Origin: Notospermus geniculatus
Lineage: Eukaryota; Nemertea; Pilidiophora; Heteronemertea; Lineidae
Direction: 5' to 3'
DNA: 64,000 nucleotides
Assembly: GCA_002633025.1 (NCBI GenBank)
Contig: NMRB01000272.1
Location: 182,122 to 246,121 of the forward strand
The notes beneath the pieces are model-generated. The model worked only from the letters and a program-made list of their open reading frames with translations, made no database searches and was not told the origin of the DNA. Numbering within the stretch: the stretch's first letter is position 1; every line of letters begins with the position of its first letter. The translations under genes were made by a program, and so were the position numbers. Positions 30,922-43,739 of this stretch are shown piece after piece.

Positions 30922-31444
30922 CCAGTCAAAGTTCATCAAATTTTCTCCAAACTACAGTTATAAACTAAGTAGTGGCACTTTTCCACCGTAAATAGTTTCC
31001 AGCCAAGATTTCTGCACCTGACCCTTGAAAAGTTGACTTTTGTGATGACTTTTATTCATTCCTCCTACCAACAATGACCAACTCCTCTGTGAAGCACGAA
31101 CAAATCAACGGTAGTGACACCATGCGGTGCAATTGTAACTACCAATGCTTTGATGAAATGACCCGTGGAGATGTTTATATCCCTGTTTAAAAATAGACAG
31201 CCAATCATAAGCGAGCAAATCACCGGCTGCATGGTGTCACTACCGCCGATTTGTTCGTGCTTCACAGAGGAGTTGGAAGGAATGAATTAAAGTCATCACA
31301 AAGTCAACTTTTCAAGGGTCAGGTGCAGAAATCTTTGCTTGAAACTATTTACGGACATCTTAATTATTGGAAAAGTGCCACTAGTTAGTTATACCGGTAA
31401 CTAAACTTGTGTAGTTTGGAGAAAATTTGATGAACTTCGACTGG
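30922..31444. mobile_element. 523-bp hairpin in the downstream intron
   Basis: CCAGTCAAAGTTCATCAAAT at the left mirrors TTTGATGAACTTCGACTGG at the right. The arms run ~230 bp each (AGTTGACTTTTGTGATGACT, CGAACAAATC, ATGGTGTCACTACC and complements) around a centre near 31175. No target duplication could be fixed. Confidence 0.8.
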
Positions 31445-32272
31445 ACGCAATGGTTCCTGGGCTCGCCGTCAGGCGAAAAATGGCGTAGCCAGCGAATTAC
31501 TTTGTCGAACCAGCGAGTAGAATGCCTCATAGAGGATTTTTCAGGAATATGCATTTTTGTCTCCCATTGCGTGAACACGCCGTATTAGTTGTGCTTAGCG
31601 GTACTGTTTCCACGAAAGATCCGTAGTAAGTAATCAAATATGAATGGATACAATATCGCCGAAAATAACACGAAAATTCGGGATTTTGTGGCGGTCGTCT
31701 GCTTTCTGCTTATAGGCCAAGCCGAAGTCGAATGTTCGCTTCACTGTCTATCACCCCGTGCACATAAGAAATCACGCCTGTTCACAGCGTAATCGGCCAT
31801 TGAATTGAATCAGCATAAGCCATTGTCAGAAATGCCACAATGTGGCTTAGTAACAGAGTTCTTTGTCTGCTTTGCCTAATTCATGCATAAGGGCCTACAT
31901 GTAGTTCTCTATATCCAACCTCCAGTTCAGCATGTCGTTCGTCGTTCACGTGCTATTAGGTCTGTCTCATCAAAGAACGTTAGGGACGGACGGGAACCTA
32001 AATCAACGTCCATGGGCGCATAGTAGGGTAAATCTAATTGGCCTTTACATGTCACGTGAAGTCCACATATGGACACCTGCGTTCCAAGTTCTGAATGGAG
32101 GCGGGGCATATAACAATGATGTTTTTTGCACTGGATAATTGAATTCAATGGCAGTAGTACAATAAGTTAGACGCGTACTGGAAATGGTCAATAAAGATCA
32201 TTCCTTTGTCCGAAATTGAATTGATTATTTGGTAACATTCCCATGATTTGTGTGGGGGAACAGACAAGTAAT
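31445..32272. other. Unannotated stretch (presumed intron)
   Basis: No exon or repeat boundary recognised; short frames on both strands show no motif. TTTACATGTCACGTG lies near 32043. Confidence 0.4.
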
Positions 32273-32444
32273 GCCCGCTGTACACGATCCCTCAAAGTTG
32301 GATGAAAAAAACTTGACCAAAAAAGATTGATCGTGTACGGCGGGAAATTGGATGAAATATTTTGCGTCAATCAAAGATTGATGGAATAGAGCCGGTCCTA
32401 TTTTTGAATGACGAATTGATAGAATTTGACCGTGTACGGCGGGC
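32273..32444. mobile_element. 172-bp TIR element with GTACACGATC ends
   Basis: GCCCGCTGTACACGATC is mirrored by GACCGTGTACGGCGGGC, and a third copy of the end (GATCGTGTACGGCGGG) lies inside at 32328-32343. The end is shared with the weaker element at 2582-2746. TTGGATGAAA words repeat inside. Confidence 0.7.
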
Positions 32445-32862
32445 ATGGATATCTATTGAACAATTAACCCTATTGAACAATTAACCCTCCTGAATTAGAC
32501 TTTCACCATGGAGAGAATTAGGATGTGTTTGTTCGCTGCTTCGACGCCCATCACCCCCACCAATGCTGCTTACACCAGTGCGTCCACCTCTGTTGCCTCC
32601 AAGACTTGATGAAATTCTCACCAATCAACCAAATGGTCAATACGGCGGTACCCATCCCGGAGAAGGGTCATCTCCTCCACGCCAACAATGACCCTATCAT
32701 CCATTCTTCGACAGTCAGTTCACCTCGACAACGCGCTAAAACTATGTTGACCGATCATCGTCATAACTTTTTGTCACTCAGCCACAGTCACACAATTACA
32801 CCTGTTTCGTTTGCATAATAACTACTCAGTTAATACAAAGACACTCAATGTGGTTAATACCA

Positions 32863-32974
32863 GGCCCCGTATTCACAAAACTGTGCCAGGCTTAGTTGGT
32901 TACTAAAAATCACCAGATTGTACAGACCAATGTGCACCACTAGCAACCAACTAAGCTGGCAAGGTTTCATGAAT
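32863..32974. mobile_element. Short foldback, GGCCCCGTATTCAC end
   Basis: GGCCCCGTATTCACAAAA then CTTAGTTGGTTACTA pairs with TAGCAACCAACTAAG and TTTCATGAAT at the right. The right tip is degenerate. About 112 bp. Confidence 0.55.
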
Positions 32975-33330
32975 GGACACAGGCTTTTATCAATCACCGA
33001 TCGCTCGTCTATATTAACTAGGCCTTTCGGTATCATCGTTTTCCCTTCATTGACAGTCAACCAACGCACTCTGTCAAAAAAGCTATTGTATAGGTGGGCT
33101 ATTGTTTAGGTGGGCGTTTAGGTGTTGTTTAGGTGGGCGTTCCTAATGTGCCTTGGTGACCACCAATCAGAAGTAGGACCTTACATTTGTATTCATCACA
33201 GCAGCGCCGCCCTGGCGATAAATGCTCGTGTAACCAATGGCATCAAAGGTAACAAGATGACATTGTAAATGTCGTATGGTTCCCGATGTACAGGTTCTTC
33301 TACAAGACTGGTACACTGATAGAGATCAAG

Positions 33331-33512
33331 ATGATGATATGATATGATATACATGACATGACATGACAGGACATGACATGATATATGACATGATATATGA
33401 CATGATATATGACATGATATATGACTTGATATATGACATGATATATGACATGATATGATATGATATGATATAACATGACATGACATGACATATGATATGA
33501 TATATGACATGA
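33331..33512. repeat. ATATGACATGAT minisatellite
   Basis: Tandem units of ATATATGACATG with GACATGACATG variants over ~180 bp. Long open frames on the minus strand (His/Ser/Cys-rich) come from the repeat and are not genes. Confidence 0.9.
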
Positions 33513-33540
33513 ACTTGATCTCATGCCAATAACTCATCCC

Positions 33541-33965
33541 ATGGTTGACCTTGACCTTGACCTGGATATCTGATCATCAAGGTCATTGTATAAATCGAAA
33601 TGGACATTCTCAGTAACCTAAGTATATCTGATATCATGCATCTAGCTCTATCACAGGCACAGATATTTCAGATTATCAAGTTTGACCTTGACCTTGACCT
33701 CTGATTATCCAAGTCGTTGCATAATCGAAATCGGCATCATCAATAACCTAAGTATAGGTGATATCATGCCTCTATCTCTACCACAGGCAGAGATATTTCA
33801 AATTATCAAGTTTGACCTTGACCTTGACCTCTGATCATCGAGGTCGTTGCATAATCGAAATGGGCATCATCAATAACCAAAGTATGGGTGATATCATGCC
33901 TCTATCTCGACCACAGGCAGAGATATTTCAAATTATCAAGTTTGATATATCAAAATCTCATGATA
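33541..33965 (+). repeat. Half-site repeat R2
   Basis: Three ~130-bp tandem units, each with TTTGACCTTGACCTTGACCT (33541, 33682, 33811) and CAGAGATATTTCAAATTATC. A single N at 33971 follows the last unit, so the right edge may be an assembly join. Confidence 0.85.
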
Positions 33966-36900
33966 TTTCANTTTTTGGGCCTGTGAATGACTTGGATTAT
34001 AGCCGACAAATACTTTTTTCGTTGACGGGATTTCAGTGCTGCTGTGGAATTTTCCCATAGATCCTAATCCATAATGCCATGGCTACGCAGGCTGCCGCTA
34101 GGCTGCCGTAGGTAGCCTAGCGGTAGCCATTTATTTCGGATGGAGGGATGCATCCCTCTGTTCCGAAACAAACGTTCTTTGATAATTCTTTCAGCTGGCA
34201 CTCTTCTACATTCCGGATCCACATTTCAGCTGGAGAAGGGGGATCATGTAGGCCTAAACCTGCATCTCCACTCCAGAATTCTCAACTCCTAAGAGTACGT
34301 TTTCCCCCTTGCATCGCTCGCCCAGAAAGCTCTGGGTTTGTTTTCTGTTGCACAACATTCTTTAGGTAGTGTAGTGTGTACACTATGTACATACCTAACA
34401 GACAGTGGTTGAACCCTGTCAGAATCCCTGGTCAATAATAGAAAGGGTGTCTCTGACTGTTGACAGCGAAGGTTTTCTCTTCCAGTACTCTGGCTTCCTC
34501 TTGCTGTACATTAAATTTGCCTGCTATTCCAGAATCTGCGCACACAATACAACTGCTGATACATTACGATGACGGTATAGCATTTTACAGGGAGAGAGTG
34601 GTCTCAATGAAATGGCCTCACGAAATATCCGAACTCATTAAGCCATGCACAGCGTTGTGTTATTACGCTTCGTATAACACATACTGTTCGAGTTTGGACC
34701 CATTGGAGACTCATTCTGCAGATGTCAGAGCTTGCAGTGTCACCGATGAAGTTCTTTGTTTGGGGCAATTGAGGCTACATGTACGTCTGCATCTCTGGTA
34801 CATGTACGAAGGCCATTTTAATTCACTGGAGCATCTTAAAAAATAACACATGTCCGCAAAATTCGGTACGTTCAATATTTTTTCTGATGAAATTTAGGGA
34901 CGGTTGGGAATTTTAGGTACTGGTGTCAGGGTTATCTAGAATTTCAGATGGGCACACAGTGTTGTCGCTAAGGAATCGGACAGACGGGTCTTGAAGTATT
35001 TCAGCCGGCGGCGTGCGTAGCTGCCGGTGGCGCGCGTAGCTCCCCGCTCCCTCCACTTAGAAAAATGTTCAATTCACGTGACCCTAGATGCGATTTCCTG
35101 GCATTTCAGACCCCCGAAAACTAGTTCCGAACGCCTCCCAATGCGGCCGAAAACTGCTGTAAAACTTTGTGCCAACACCGGGGATGAGAGCGACCTCGGA
35201 GGGAAATAGCGGAAGACGGACAAAGGCCGGCTCAAGGAGCGCGCAGCGCGACCGGGGGGAGACTGGGGAGGGTGAAAACTGGAGGGTAAAAGACCCAATT
35301 TCCCAGCATCTGCGATCAAAAATCGAACTGAGCGGCGGCCAAATGTTAGTCACTTTAGTGGCACGAATAGTGACGGAAATTGCCGATCGATTGGCCGAGT
35401 GTTTGACGTTAGAGGCTGTGCCAAATATAGTCACAGTTACATGTACGCTACTATTCCATTCATCACTGTTCACGACTGGAGTTGATTGACCAATCAGAAA
35501 GTAGGGCGCGAAGAGACGTTAATACATAATGTAGATTGCACATAAATTATTGATTTTCGTTTTGAAGTGGAGTCCCATGTAGACTGTGGCCGGCGTGGCT
35601 GTCGAAGGGAGAGCGCGCGTGTTCCTGCGCTCATGGCGATTTTGTCAGTTAGAGGGCGATAATTACATACACTGAACAGGTTCCAAAGAAGTCGTGAAGG
35701 GTTAGGCGACCACGTTTTGGCGGCGGCTGCCCGCTCATCATGATGCCTTGTCGAAATCGGAATGACTAGTGGGAAGCGAGCAGTGGTAGGGCGCGGCATT
35801 GAGAACACGTGAAGGCGAATTGCGACTTGTAATTCTCCCGTTATTGGCTTTACTTCATCAAATAAGTAAGAATGAACATTGCACAAATGACGGTATGACA
35901 GGGGGAAAACGGGAAACCTAGTTTCTGAAATGTTTCTTTGATTTGCCAGATTTTCTCAGCCGGGCAGGCAAGTCTTTCCAGGCGGGCTTTTCGCCCGGTT
36001 CCCAGCTGTTAGCTACAACACTGGGCACAGTGCAAACTTTGTAAAACTTTAACCTTGATTGAAAAGGGCACTCTTCATTCGCGACATTTCTACTAACGGA
36101 ATTTAAGAAGCTTTGTCAGTTAAAAAGGTCTCTATCCAATTTAAGCCAGTTTCTAAGGTGATATGACCAAAAGGGACCGTGACAGAGGGTCTAGGGGGGT
36201 ACTAAAACCTAAAAAAATAACTTTTTTAGGGGCACGGCACCCTAGGGGGTTAAAAAAGGGCACAGCGGCGCCCCCTTTTAGCAGCACCTCTCTAAAATGA
36301 CCTAGATATAACCCTGAGTCTGTATTTTTATGGCTCTTCCCCCAACTGGCTGTGTCTTGGGCAGTGAATTACTGCACTTTATACTTCATTTCTACTTCAT
36401 GATTGTATGTCATGTTTCATTGATTTACTCTGATAATTACAGACGTGGACATGTTAGGGAAGTTTCATTGATTCAACATGTTCAATAAAATCCATGCATA
36501 CTGCTCAAATTCGATTTTTACAGCAGCAAGAGAGTTTGACTTGATCCAATATTCAGGCCTCTCAATTACCTCAGATTCAGATACTCTGCACCCTCTATTT
36601 CAGGCAATAATTTGGGCGCACCTTCTTCTGCCTAATTTGGGTTCCAATAATCGTGATTTCGTGCTATAAATTTTGCATTTTAAATCTAATTTCCAGTTTG
36701 ACATGTTTGAAGTGGCTGCAAAAACAGTGCAAAGATTGTTGGTGTTTTTTTGCAGACAGTCGTGACAGTAACCTTATTTCATTAGCTTGGATCATTCGTG
36801 GTTGTCATGGTGATTTGTTTCTGTACCGTATCCTGCCTGGTGATGACCTCGAAGTAGTCAATGACTGTTCTAATAGTGTAACTGAGCAATGGAAAACACA

Positions 36901-37249
36901 GGATAAGCCGGTGGACACTACAAACGTTTATCGCATTCCAATTGTCGCGTCCATTTCTTGCAAGCAATGATGGGACGTCAACAACGTGATGACCGTGACA
37001 CATACGCGAGTCAAACTGATGAAAAGTCCTTTTGCCGCCATGCATGTGGCATGGTTCAAGTGAGGGCTTTCCCAATTTTACGTCATAAAAAGGAATCCCC
37101 CTCCATTATGCATCCCAAAAATTCAATCCCCCTCCATTATGCATCCCAAAAATTCTACAGGTTTCTACAGGTTAGGAAACAGGGTTTGGTGACCTGTAGC
37201 TTAAAAAATCATCACTTTTATTCGCCAATTGGCGACCTGAGCTTGTGGT
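33966..37249. other. Unannotated stretch (presumed intron or intergenic)
   Basis: Frames at 34460-34846, 35494-35886 (minus) and 36653-36970 are open, but I recognise no family. A splice-acceptor-like TTTTTTTGCAG at 36744-36754 precedes the frame DSRDSNLISLAWIIR, which could be an exon, but its phase does not fit the metallopeptidase directly. A CpG-rich segment at 35000-35450 could be a promoter. 36186-36290 shares GGCACCCTAGGGGGTTAAAA with 58390-58430 inverted. Confidence 0.35.
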
Positions 37250-37311
37250 CATCTCGCCAAAGTCCAATTTCTTGTCGCCAATGGCGAGTAAAAATGCTAC
37301 TTTTCGAGCAC
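37250..37311 (-). repeat. Short dispersed repeat M, copy 2
   Basis: Reverse complement of 20261-20322 (CGCCAATGGCGAGTAAAAA and TACTTTTCGAGCAC). Confidence 0.6.
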
Positions 37312-39478
37312 TGTTAACAGCGAAACTATTCCAAACCTTGGCATTTTGTCTCTCAGCCTCTTCTGGTCTCTCAGCAATGCGAGCGGCAAGTTAAGAATGA
37401 AAACANATACCTGATGAAACTTATAGGAGATGGTTGATTCAGGCTTCTAATTCATTATGACCTCCACACACTCTCGGAGTGTGGAGGTCATATTGTTTTC
37501 ACAGGGTTTCTTTCTATGTGTCTCCCCAATTTTCATTTTATTGAGCTAGCCTCGAAAACCGCTGATCGTACCAACCTGAAACTTTCACCAGGTCTGCAGT
37601 GGGGAATTATCTAGAGACGAGATTAGCGATTTTGGAATTTGTTAGGCGGTTTCCGAGTTTTGGGGCATTTTAGGCGAAAAATTCCCTAATTTATTCAGCG
37701 GGATGACGTCAGTAATTTATTCCGTTGCTATGACGTCGCGTCGTATTGCTCAACAACGATCGTGGCGACGTCGAGATCACGACGTGATCACGCGTGTTTG
37801 TACTGTTGCTTGGGGCTGGCGTGCTGGTCAGATGAATCGCCGAAAACAGTAAAATCTGGGCCTATGCCAAAAACGCCAAGGGCATGAAGGGCAGTAGGAT
37901 GTAGGCCTACATCAAATACCGGTAGGCCTACGGCCATCTCGCTCGCTATTCGTTGGCGGGCTCCGATTTTTGTTCTCGTTTTCCTGTCATGTGGTCATGG
38001 GCGCCATTTTCGTTCCTTCTGATTCACGCTTGCGCATTTTCTGGCTGACGTCATCACATAAATTATCCCGGGAGCACCGATGTCACGCACCCGATGCATG
38101 TTCCAGGACATGCAGGAACAGCCATCTGGCCCATCAGCGATCAAAAATGTAAACACAGACTGTGCAGCACGGCATGTATCCGTGCATGGCGGCATGCATG
38201 TAGCGTTACATGTAGGTGCTCGCGTCAGTTTCCGACGGGTGGCGGCTTCACTTCAGCCACAGCATATTCAGTCGCAGTATCATTGAACTTGACGCAACGA
38301 CTCAAGGATGGCGAAACGTGACGTGTTGAGTCTTCTTCTCGCTGGCATGTCTGCGGCGTGGTGGGCCGTGGAGTTAGGCCTACACACCACGGTGATTGGT
38401 CAGCATCATGGCATGCATGGCGGCGTGCATGTCACGTGTTTGCGTCAGTGAGTGATGGGTCGGCTTGGATTAAATTTCAGCATGAAGATGATGATGAAGT
38501 TCACCTCTACTCGGCGTCAATGTGGAGGTCATCAAATTCGCGAATTCAGCGAATTTACAATTCTAGTTTTCTCCTGAAACCCCAAGGAGATATGCGCTGT
38601 AGAACTGTCTAACCTTGACCTTGACCTCTAACCTTCAAGGTCATTGCGTAATCTGAAAGCTCATCCTTGATAACCTAGGTGTAGATGAAGTTTTTAGGCT
38701 TCCACCATCACCATGCAGGTTCTGTCTCATGTTATTTGTGACGGTTGACTGTGACCTTGACCTCTGACCTTGAGAAGTATTGCGTAACTGGAACAGGATC
38801 CCTGATATAAGCCTATCGGGGATGGTTAATTCAGGCTTCTAATTCGTTTTCTCCTGAAATTCCGAGGAGATTTACGCTTTAGAACTGTTTGACCTTGACC
38901 TCTGACCTTCAAGGTCATTGCGTAATCTGAAAGCTCATCCTTGATAACCTAGGTGTAGATGAAGTTTTTAGGCTTCCACCATCACCATGCAGGTTCTGTC
39001 TCATGTTATTTGTGATGGTTGACTGTGACCTTGACCTCTGACCTTGAGAAGTATTGCGTAACTGGAACAGGATCCCTGATATAAGCCTATCGGGGATGGT
39101 TAATTCAGGCTTCTAATTCGTTTTCTCCTGAAATTCCGAGGAGATTTGCGCTTTAGAACTGTTTGACCTTGACCTTGACCTCTGACCTTCAAGGTCATTG
39201 CGTAATCTGAAAGCGCATCCTTGATAACCTAGGTATAGGTGAAGGTTTTAGGCTTCTACCATCACGAGATTCTGACTTACGTCATGTTATCAAATTTGAA
39301 TATCAAATCTCACCATGATATCAGCAAATATCATGCGACCGAGCAGGTGCAAACTGAAAATTTCAGTTGCAATAACATCCGTGGATGAGCTATGATGTTG
39401 TGATACCAGTTTCAAGTTGCTTACTGTGGCAGATTTCCCGATATGTCAAAATATCAAATTTGATATATCAATATCATT

Positions 39479-39631
39479 ATGATGCTGACACTGGACAATA
39501 AATTCGTTGATGCCAGTATCTTGCCAAGGGTCATAAACATAGGGAAGGAACTTGTTACCAGTGCTCTAGCTGGCCTCGGAGACAAGTTATTCAAGAAACA
39601 AAAGTGTGACAGACAAAATCTCAACTTTTGA
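39479..39631 (+). CDS. 50-codon ORF inside repeat R3
   Basis: Counterpart of the ORF at 7881-8030; it begins MMLTLDNKFVDASILPR and ends KCDRQNLNF, stop 39629-39631. Relative to the other copy it has one extra serine codon (in-frame 3-base indel) and mostly third-position changes. No known domain. A transposon-encoded peptide remnant is the simplest reading. Confidence 0.25.
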   Translation: MMLTLDNKFVDASILPRVINIGKELVTSALAGLGDKLFKKQKCDRQNLNF

Positions 39632-39775
39632 TATATCAATTTCACCATGAACCAGGTATCGGAGACCTGAAATTTTCATTCCATCTTGTAGCTCAGGTCA
39701 TGTTACCTGGGGATAGGTCACATCAGGTCTGTAGCTCTTGCAGGAACAAAGTTACAGGTGTGACAGCTAGACTGA

Positions 39776-39866
39776 ACAGACAGACAGACAGACAGACACA
39801 CACACACCTACACACACACACACACACAGACAGATACACACACACACAGACAGACACCACAACCAA
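39776..39866. repeat. CAGA and CA simple repeat
   Basis: CAGACAGACAGACAGACA followed by CACACACACAC tracts interspersed with CAGACAGATA. R1 has only a short version (8168-8205), so the tract has expanded here. Confidence 0.9.
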
Positions 39867-39905
39867 ACACAATATGGTTTCCGATCTTGAGATCGGAAAC
39901 CATAA

Positions 39906-40297
39906 TAAAAGGCAATGTTACTTCGGATGTTTGGAACACCTTTGGGTCTTTCCATGGATTGTCAGAAAAAGAATGGCGACGAGTGTGATAAACAGTGACC
40001 AGTGGGAGTGATTCACGCTTCTAAAACAAGTATTTGGGGCACGTTTTTGTTAGAAATGCGAGGAGCGTGATGAACTCAACTGCGCTTCTCAACCGTAATT
40101 AACGGGCACTATGTGGCGCAAGCGCGATCGTGCCGATCAAACGGCAAGGCCTCTGGTGACATGTGTTCACATTTTTTTTCGGGCTAGTCTTCAAAAATGG
40201 GATGTTTTTTAAATGTCAACATTCCCAGCAGGAGACAATCCCTTTCATCACACAATGCAAGTATTGTTTTTTGAAGTTGCCAACTGGTTGTTATAAT
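39906..40297. other. Unannotated stretch
   Basis: No gene or repeat boundary seen. Confidence 0.4.
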
Positions 40298-40448
40298 GGG
40301 GAGGTTTCGAAATCAAACGATAAACGTAAACGTTAACGACAACTTTATTTTTGTACCGAAAATGCAATTCAAAATCTGGTCAATGTGTAGTATGAAAAAT
40401 AACGTTGTCGTAAAGTTTTGGTTTATCGTTTGATTTCGAAACCTCCCC
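40298..40448. mobile_element. 151-bp palindromic MITE with GGGGAGGTTTCG ends
   Basis: GGGGAGGTTTCGAAATCAAA is mirrored by TTTGATTTCGAAACCTCCCC; the arms continue through CGATAAAC. The tip matches the element at 16954-17071, though the centres differ. No clear target duplication. Confidence 0.8.
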
Positions 40449-42344
40449 ACTGTCAGCAGTTCCCCTGACATTCCTTTTAATACACTAGCGCAACTCAAGT
40501 CGCCTCCAAAGAACCAGTCAATTTCAGTGAAGGAAATCCATTTAGGTAGCTTCTTTTCACAATCAAATGCAAAAAATCTTGTTGAACGATCAAAGTACCG
40601 TAGTTGCAATAGCTGATCAATACAGCGTGCCAGCCGCTGGGCTTGCTTGATAGATGAATGTGTGGTTACAGGGGCTGATGACAACAGCTGGCAGACATCT
40701 GCTTGTACCAATTGATTGGAGAGTGTTTTGGTTGATATTTTGCCAGACAATGAAGAAAAATGCGCTGTGTTGAGTGTCCTTCTGTGCTCTGTATGTATAG
40801 TCAACATACGATCCTGATCAGGCTGACTGGGCCAATCATTCCGATCCTTGTGATCGGCTGATCATACATGTAGCTGATCAAAAGCTAAAAAGGCCCATCA
40901 TGTACCGATCCAGGCTGATCAGACTGATCGTACCGATCCAAGCTGATCAGACCATCCAGCATTGTTACATTTCATGTCAAGAGAAAATGGAATTTGAAAG
41001 AGGAAAGCGCATTAACCCATTAACTGTGTACATGTAATTAATTTTTGAACAAAAATTTCTTTCTGGGAAAAAAAATTGCCAAAAAAAGTATTTGACACAT
41101 AAGGTTCAGGACGTGATATAACGTCCTACGCAATGTGATGCGCCATTTCCTTGCAGGGTGAGATCCTCGGGTGTTTTCGGGGGTTCCCCGGATTTTGTGA
41201 TGACGTAATATGACGTCCTACCCAGTTAACGGGTTAAAATAAGTTAACAATTCAGTTTCATCTGGCCTCATCAAGCATTTTGACAAGTGGGATTGTTTGA
41301 TAAAAATCATGACACCGTTATGCACTAATGATGGCCTACACCATGTGCAAGCTGGAAGACGGCATCAAGTGAAATCACTGGTCAGGTCGCAAAAATGAAA
41401 ATGTGTGCGCTCATCGTGGCATCTGCGTGCAGTGAATCGTAACTCGAGTCAGGTCGAGTGTGAGTGGATTACGCCCGTCGGGATGGTACAGAAGTTGGAC
41501 ATGTTCAACTCTTGCAATTCGTGATCTTTTTGATCAGCGACTGATGCCAATTGCCGCAACTACATGTACATGTAGGTGCGACGTATAACTGACAGTCATG
41601 TCATGCCATATCGGCGACTGATTTTTTCCACAGAACGTGGCTCAGATACAAAGTGCATGATCTGGAAAAGTTGGTCGCCGCCTGTATTTGTGCCGTTGGA
41701 AGGTTGACCTGACGTCAGCATTAGGATTCTTGGATTGTTCTCACCATGATTTTCTACCCTAATTGCCATAGAGATGTTAAAACTAGGCCGTGCCATGGGA
41801 TTCTAATTTGCCAGTGATTTCCAACTGACAAGAATCAGATACAAATCCTCAGGAGAAATAAATGAGGAATAATCAGAAGGGAAATTTTACCATTAAAAAA
41901 TTAGAGTACTCGTCCCATTTCAACAATATTGCTGTTTTGTAACGTGATTGATGGAGTGATTACAACAATTGAAATCAGTGTGGTAAAAAACTATGTAGAG
42001 GCTTATGGTGAAGATCTGTTGTTGGGCAATGAAGTTAGAATTTGGCGCAAGTAGAGTAATTTTAGTAGGATGAAAATAGAGGATAATAATTGCGTCACTT
42101 CCGGCGCAAGTTTTTTTTAATAATCTTTATTATAATCAAGGTAATCAGTTACAGAGCGTTTATTTATAAGGGGATACAAAAAGAGCAAACAATGCTTAAC
42201 CCATGTACTCCCACATCAAAAATACATGTACATTACATAATTAAGACAGAACAGAGACAGGGTGAAAGAAAAGGCCAAGAAAAAAAACTTATTAGAGAAC
42301 TCAAAGTAAAAATTTGTTGTCCACACAAAACGCCGCGCACGTGC
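40449..42344. other. Unannotated stretch with TGATCA cluster
   Basis: A minus-strand frame (40313-40807) begins with MLTIHTEHRRTLNT but runs into the MITE; no family recognised. CTGATCAG and CGATC words cluster at 40808-40955. The rest shows nothing I can name. Confidence 0.35.
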
Positions 42345-42560
42345 TTGAGATTTTAAGGAGCACAGTATTGCCACTTTTTCTCGACAGCCGGCGCCACCGC
42401 ACCACTCTCCAACCCAAGAGTCTGACTACGTCTCGGCGAATGACCCGATTTACTGTGTACATTTTGTAATGCATTTTTGTAGTTCGTCTTACTGCCGCTA
42501 GGTGTCTCCCTCTACGTTGGCAGTCAAATGACGCATTTGAGATCCAATACCCTGCGGACA
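42345..42560 (-). repeat. Dispersed ~210-bp repeat, copy 1
   Basis: GTATTGCCACTTTTTCTCGAC through CCCTCTACGTTGGCAGTCAA is the reverse complement of 51205-51420 with scattered differences. No terminal repeats seen; it is probably an internal piece of an older element. Confidence 0.7.
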
Positions 42561-42616
42561 ACAAACTTTTCAACTGATTTAAAAAGATATATTCTGGCGC
42601 AAGGTGTCATAACTAA

Positions 42617-42802
42617 AGGCGGCTCTCCGCGTGACAGTTTTCTTGCGCAAGTTGGCTCACAATGGGCAATTCACCATTATTTTTGTTCGTCACGGCCTAC
42701 GCTGGGACCAATGACATAAACAACTGCTCGCAGTTGAATTGCCCATAGAGAGCCAACTTGCGCAAGAAAACCCCAAGAAAACTTGCACGTGGAGAGTCGC
42801 CT
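42617..42802. mobile_element. 186-bp PIF/Harbinger-like MITE
   Basis: AGGCGGCTCTCCGCGTG at the left, CACGTGGAGAGTCGCCT at the right; TAA outside both (42614-42616, 42803-42805). The inner arms TTCTTGCGCAAGTTGGCTC and GAGCCAACTTGCGCAAGAA pair perfectly. Confidence 0.88.
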
Positions 42803-43739
42803 TAAGAGATCTATCATGTAAGTGGCATGCAGGAGGAAACAAGAAATCCTGATATTTGCAAAACACAGTAACCCGCATGTAATTGTCACAAGAAGAGTGG
42901 GCCTGTTTGACCATGAATGAGGAACCGGAGGAATCCGTGACGTGACGAACAACTCAGCTAAAACTTAGGTCGAAAGTCAAGCCAACGTTATTTGCCATTT
43001 AATTCTGGAACTACACCCTACTTCTAGCCCTAACATGCCTAATATACCTGAAGTAGTCCATTGAATTTCGAATTTTACATGTTTATCATCAAGTAAGAGA
43101 CTGACTCAATGTATCTGAATGTTTTCAAACGAAAATTCAAGCGGGAACATGTTGAATTTCATTGATAAAATTGACTATTTTAGCGTAAATAATAGACCGA
43201 AGAGCATATTGATTCTGAATGACGTATCACACATAGACGATGCGCGACGTCAGTGACGTTTCCACGTCGCAAGGCATGCGCTTTTGTGTTAAAACTGAGT
43301 TGTTCCCCAGCGCTTCCTTTGGGCATGCCAGTTCCCCGTTGACCCAACAACTCTTGGAATGATTCAGCTGAACTCGTGCTTCTTTGCCAGTTGGGCACAA
43401 CTATTTGTGGTGAAAAAAGGGCTTGTTTGGTGACACTGACATTGACAAAGGGCACATCCGGTTATTAGCTAGTTTTAACTTTTAGTCATACTCATACATC
43501 ACAAAAACGGTTTGGACGTGTCTCTCCTTGAGCCAGTTGAAGCCAGCTCACCTGAAAGTGGCTTTGTGCTGTCTAAACAGAGACAGATTGAACAGGACCA
43601 GTCTGAAGTCAGTTAAGATCACTAAATCATGCTCCCGTCACCTGTTGGTGGAGGTGACCCTTTCCTTATTGATTTTTTAGTACCGTGTGCACAAATGGAT
43701 TGAGGCCAGTTTGGTCTGTTCATTCTATAAGAAGAAATT
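42803..43739. other. Unannotated stretch
   Basis: Short frames only; no motif or repeat boundary recognised. Confidence 0.4.

Larger units (their letters stand above)
37407..39905 (+). repeat. Half-site repeat R3
   Basis: Related to R1 end to end. TGACCT arrays at 38612, 38747, 38888, 39022 and 39160; at least two tandem ~280-bp units (each has TTTAGAACTGTTTGACC); then the AT-rich tail with the ORF at 39479 and a CA/CAGA run. The right edge is a GGTTTCCGATC/GATCGGAAACC hairpin (39875-39901). Non-repeat DNA at 37520-38560 interrupts the similarity, with a GACCTCCACAC/GTGTGGAGGTC hairpin at 37460-37489. A single N lies at 37406. Confidence 0.8.

Noticed and set aside
33196-33537. Minus-strand frame rich in Ser/His/Cys/Ile
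   Set aside because: Product of the ATATGACATG minisatellite.
34460-34846. 128-codon plus-strand open frame as a gene
   Set aside because: No recognisable domain, no splice support, and its start resembles sequence at 60544, suggesting a dispersed repeat.
36745-36970. Possible exon after TTTTTTTGCAG (frame DSRDSNLISLAWIIR...)
   Set aside because: The phase does not match the metallopeptidase exon 2 donor, and I see no family signature; left as unresolved rather than called.
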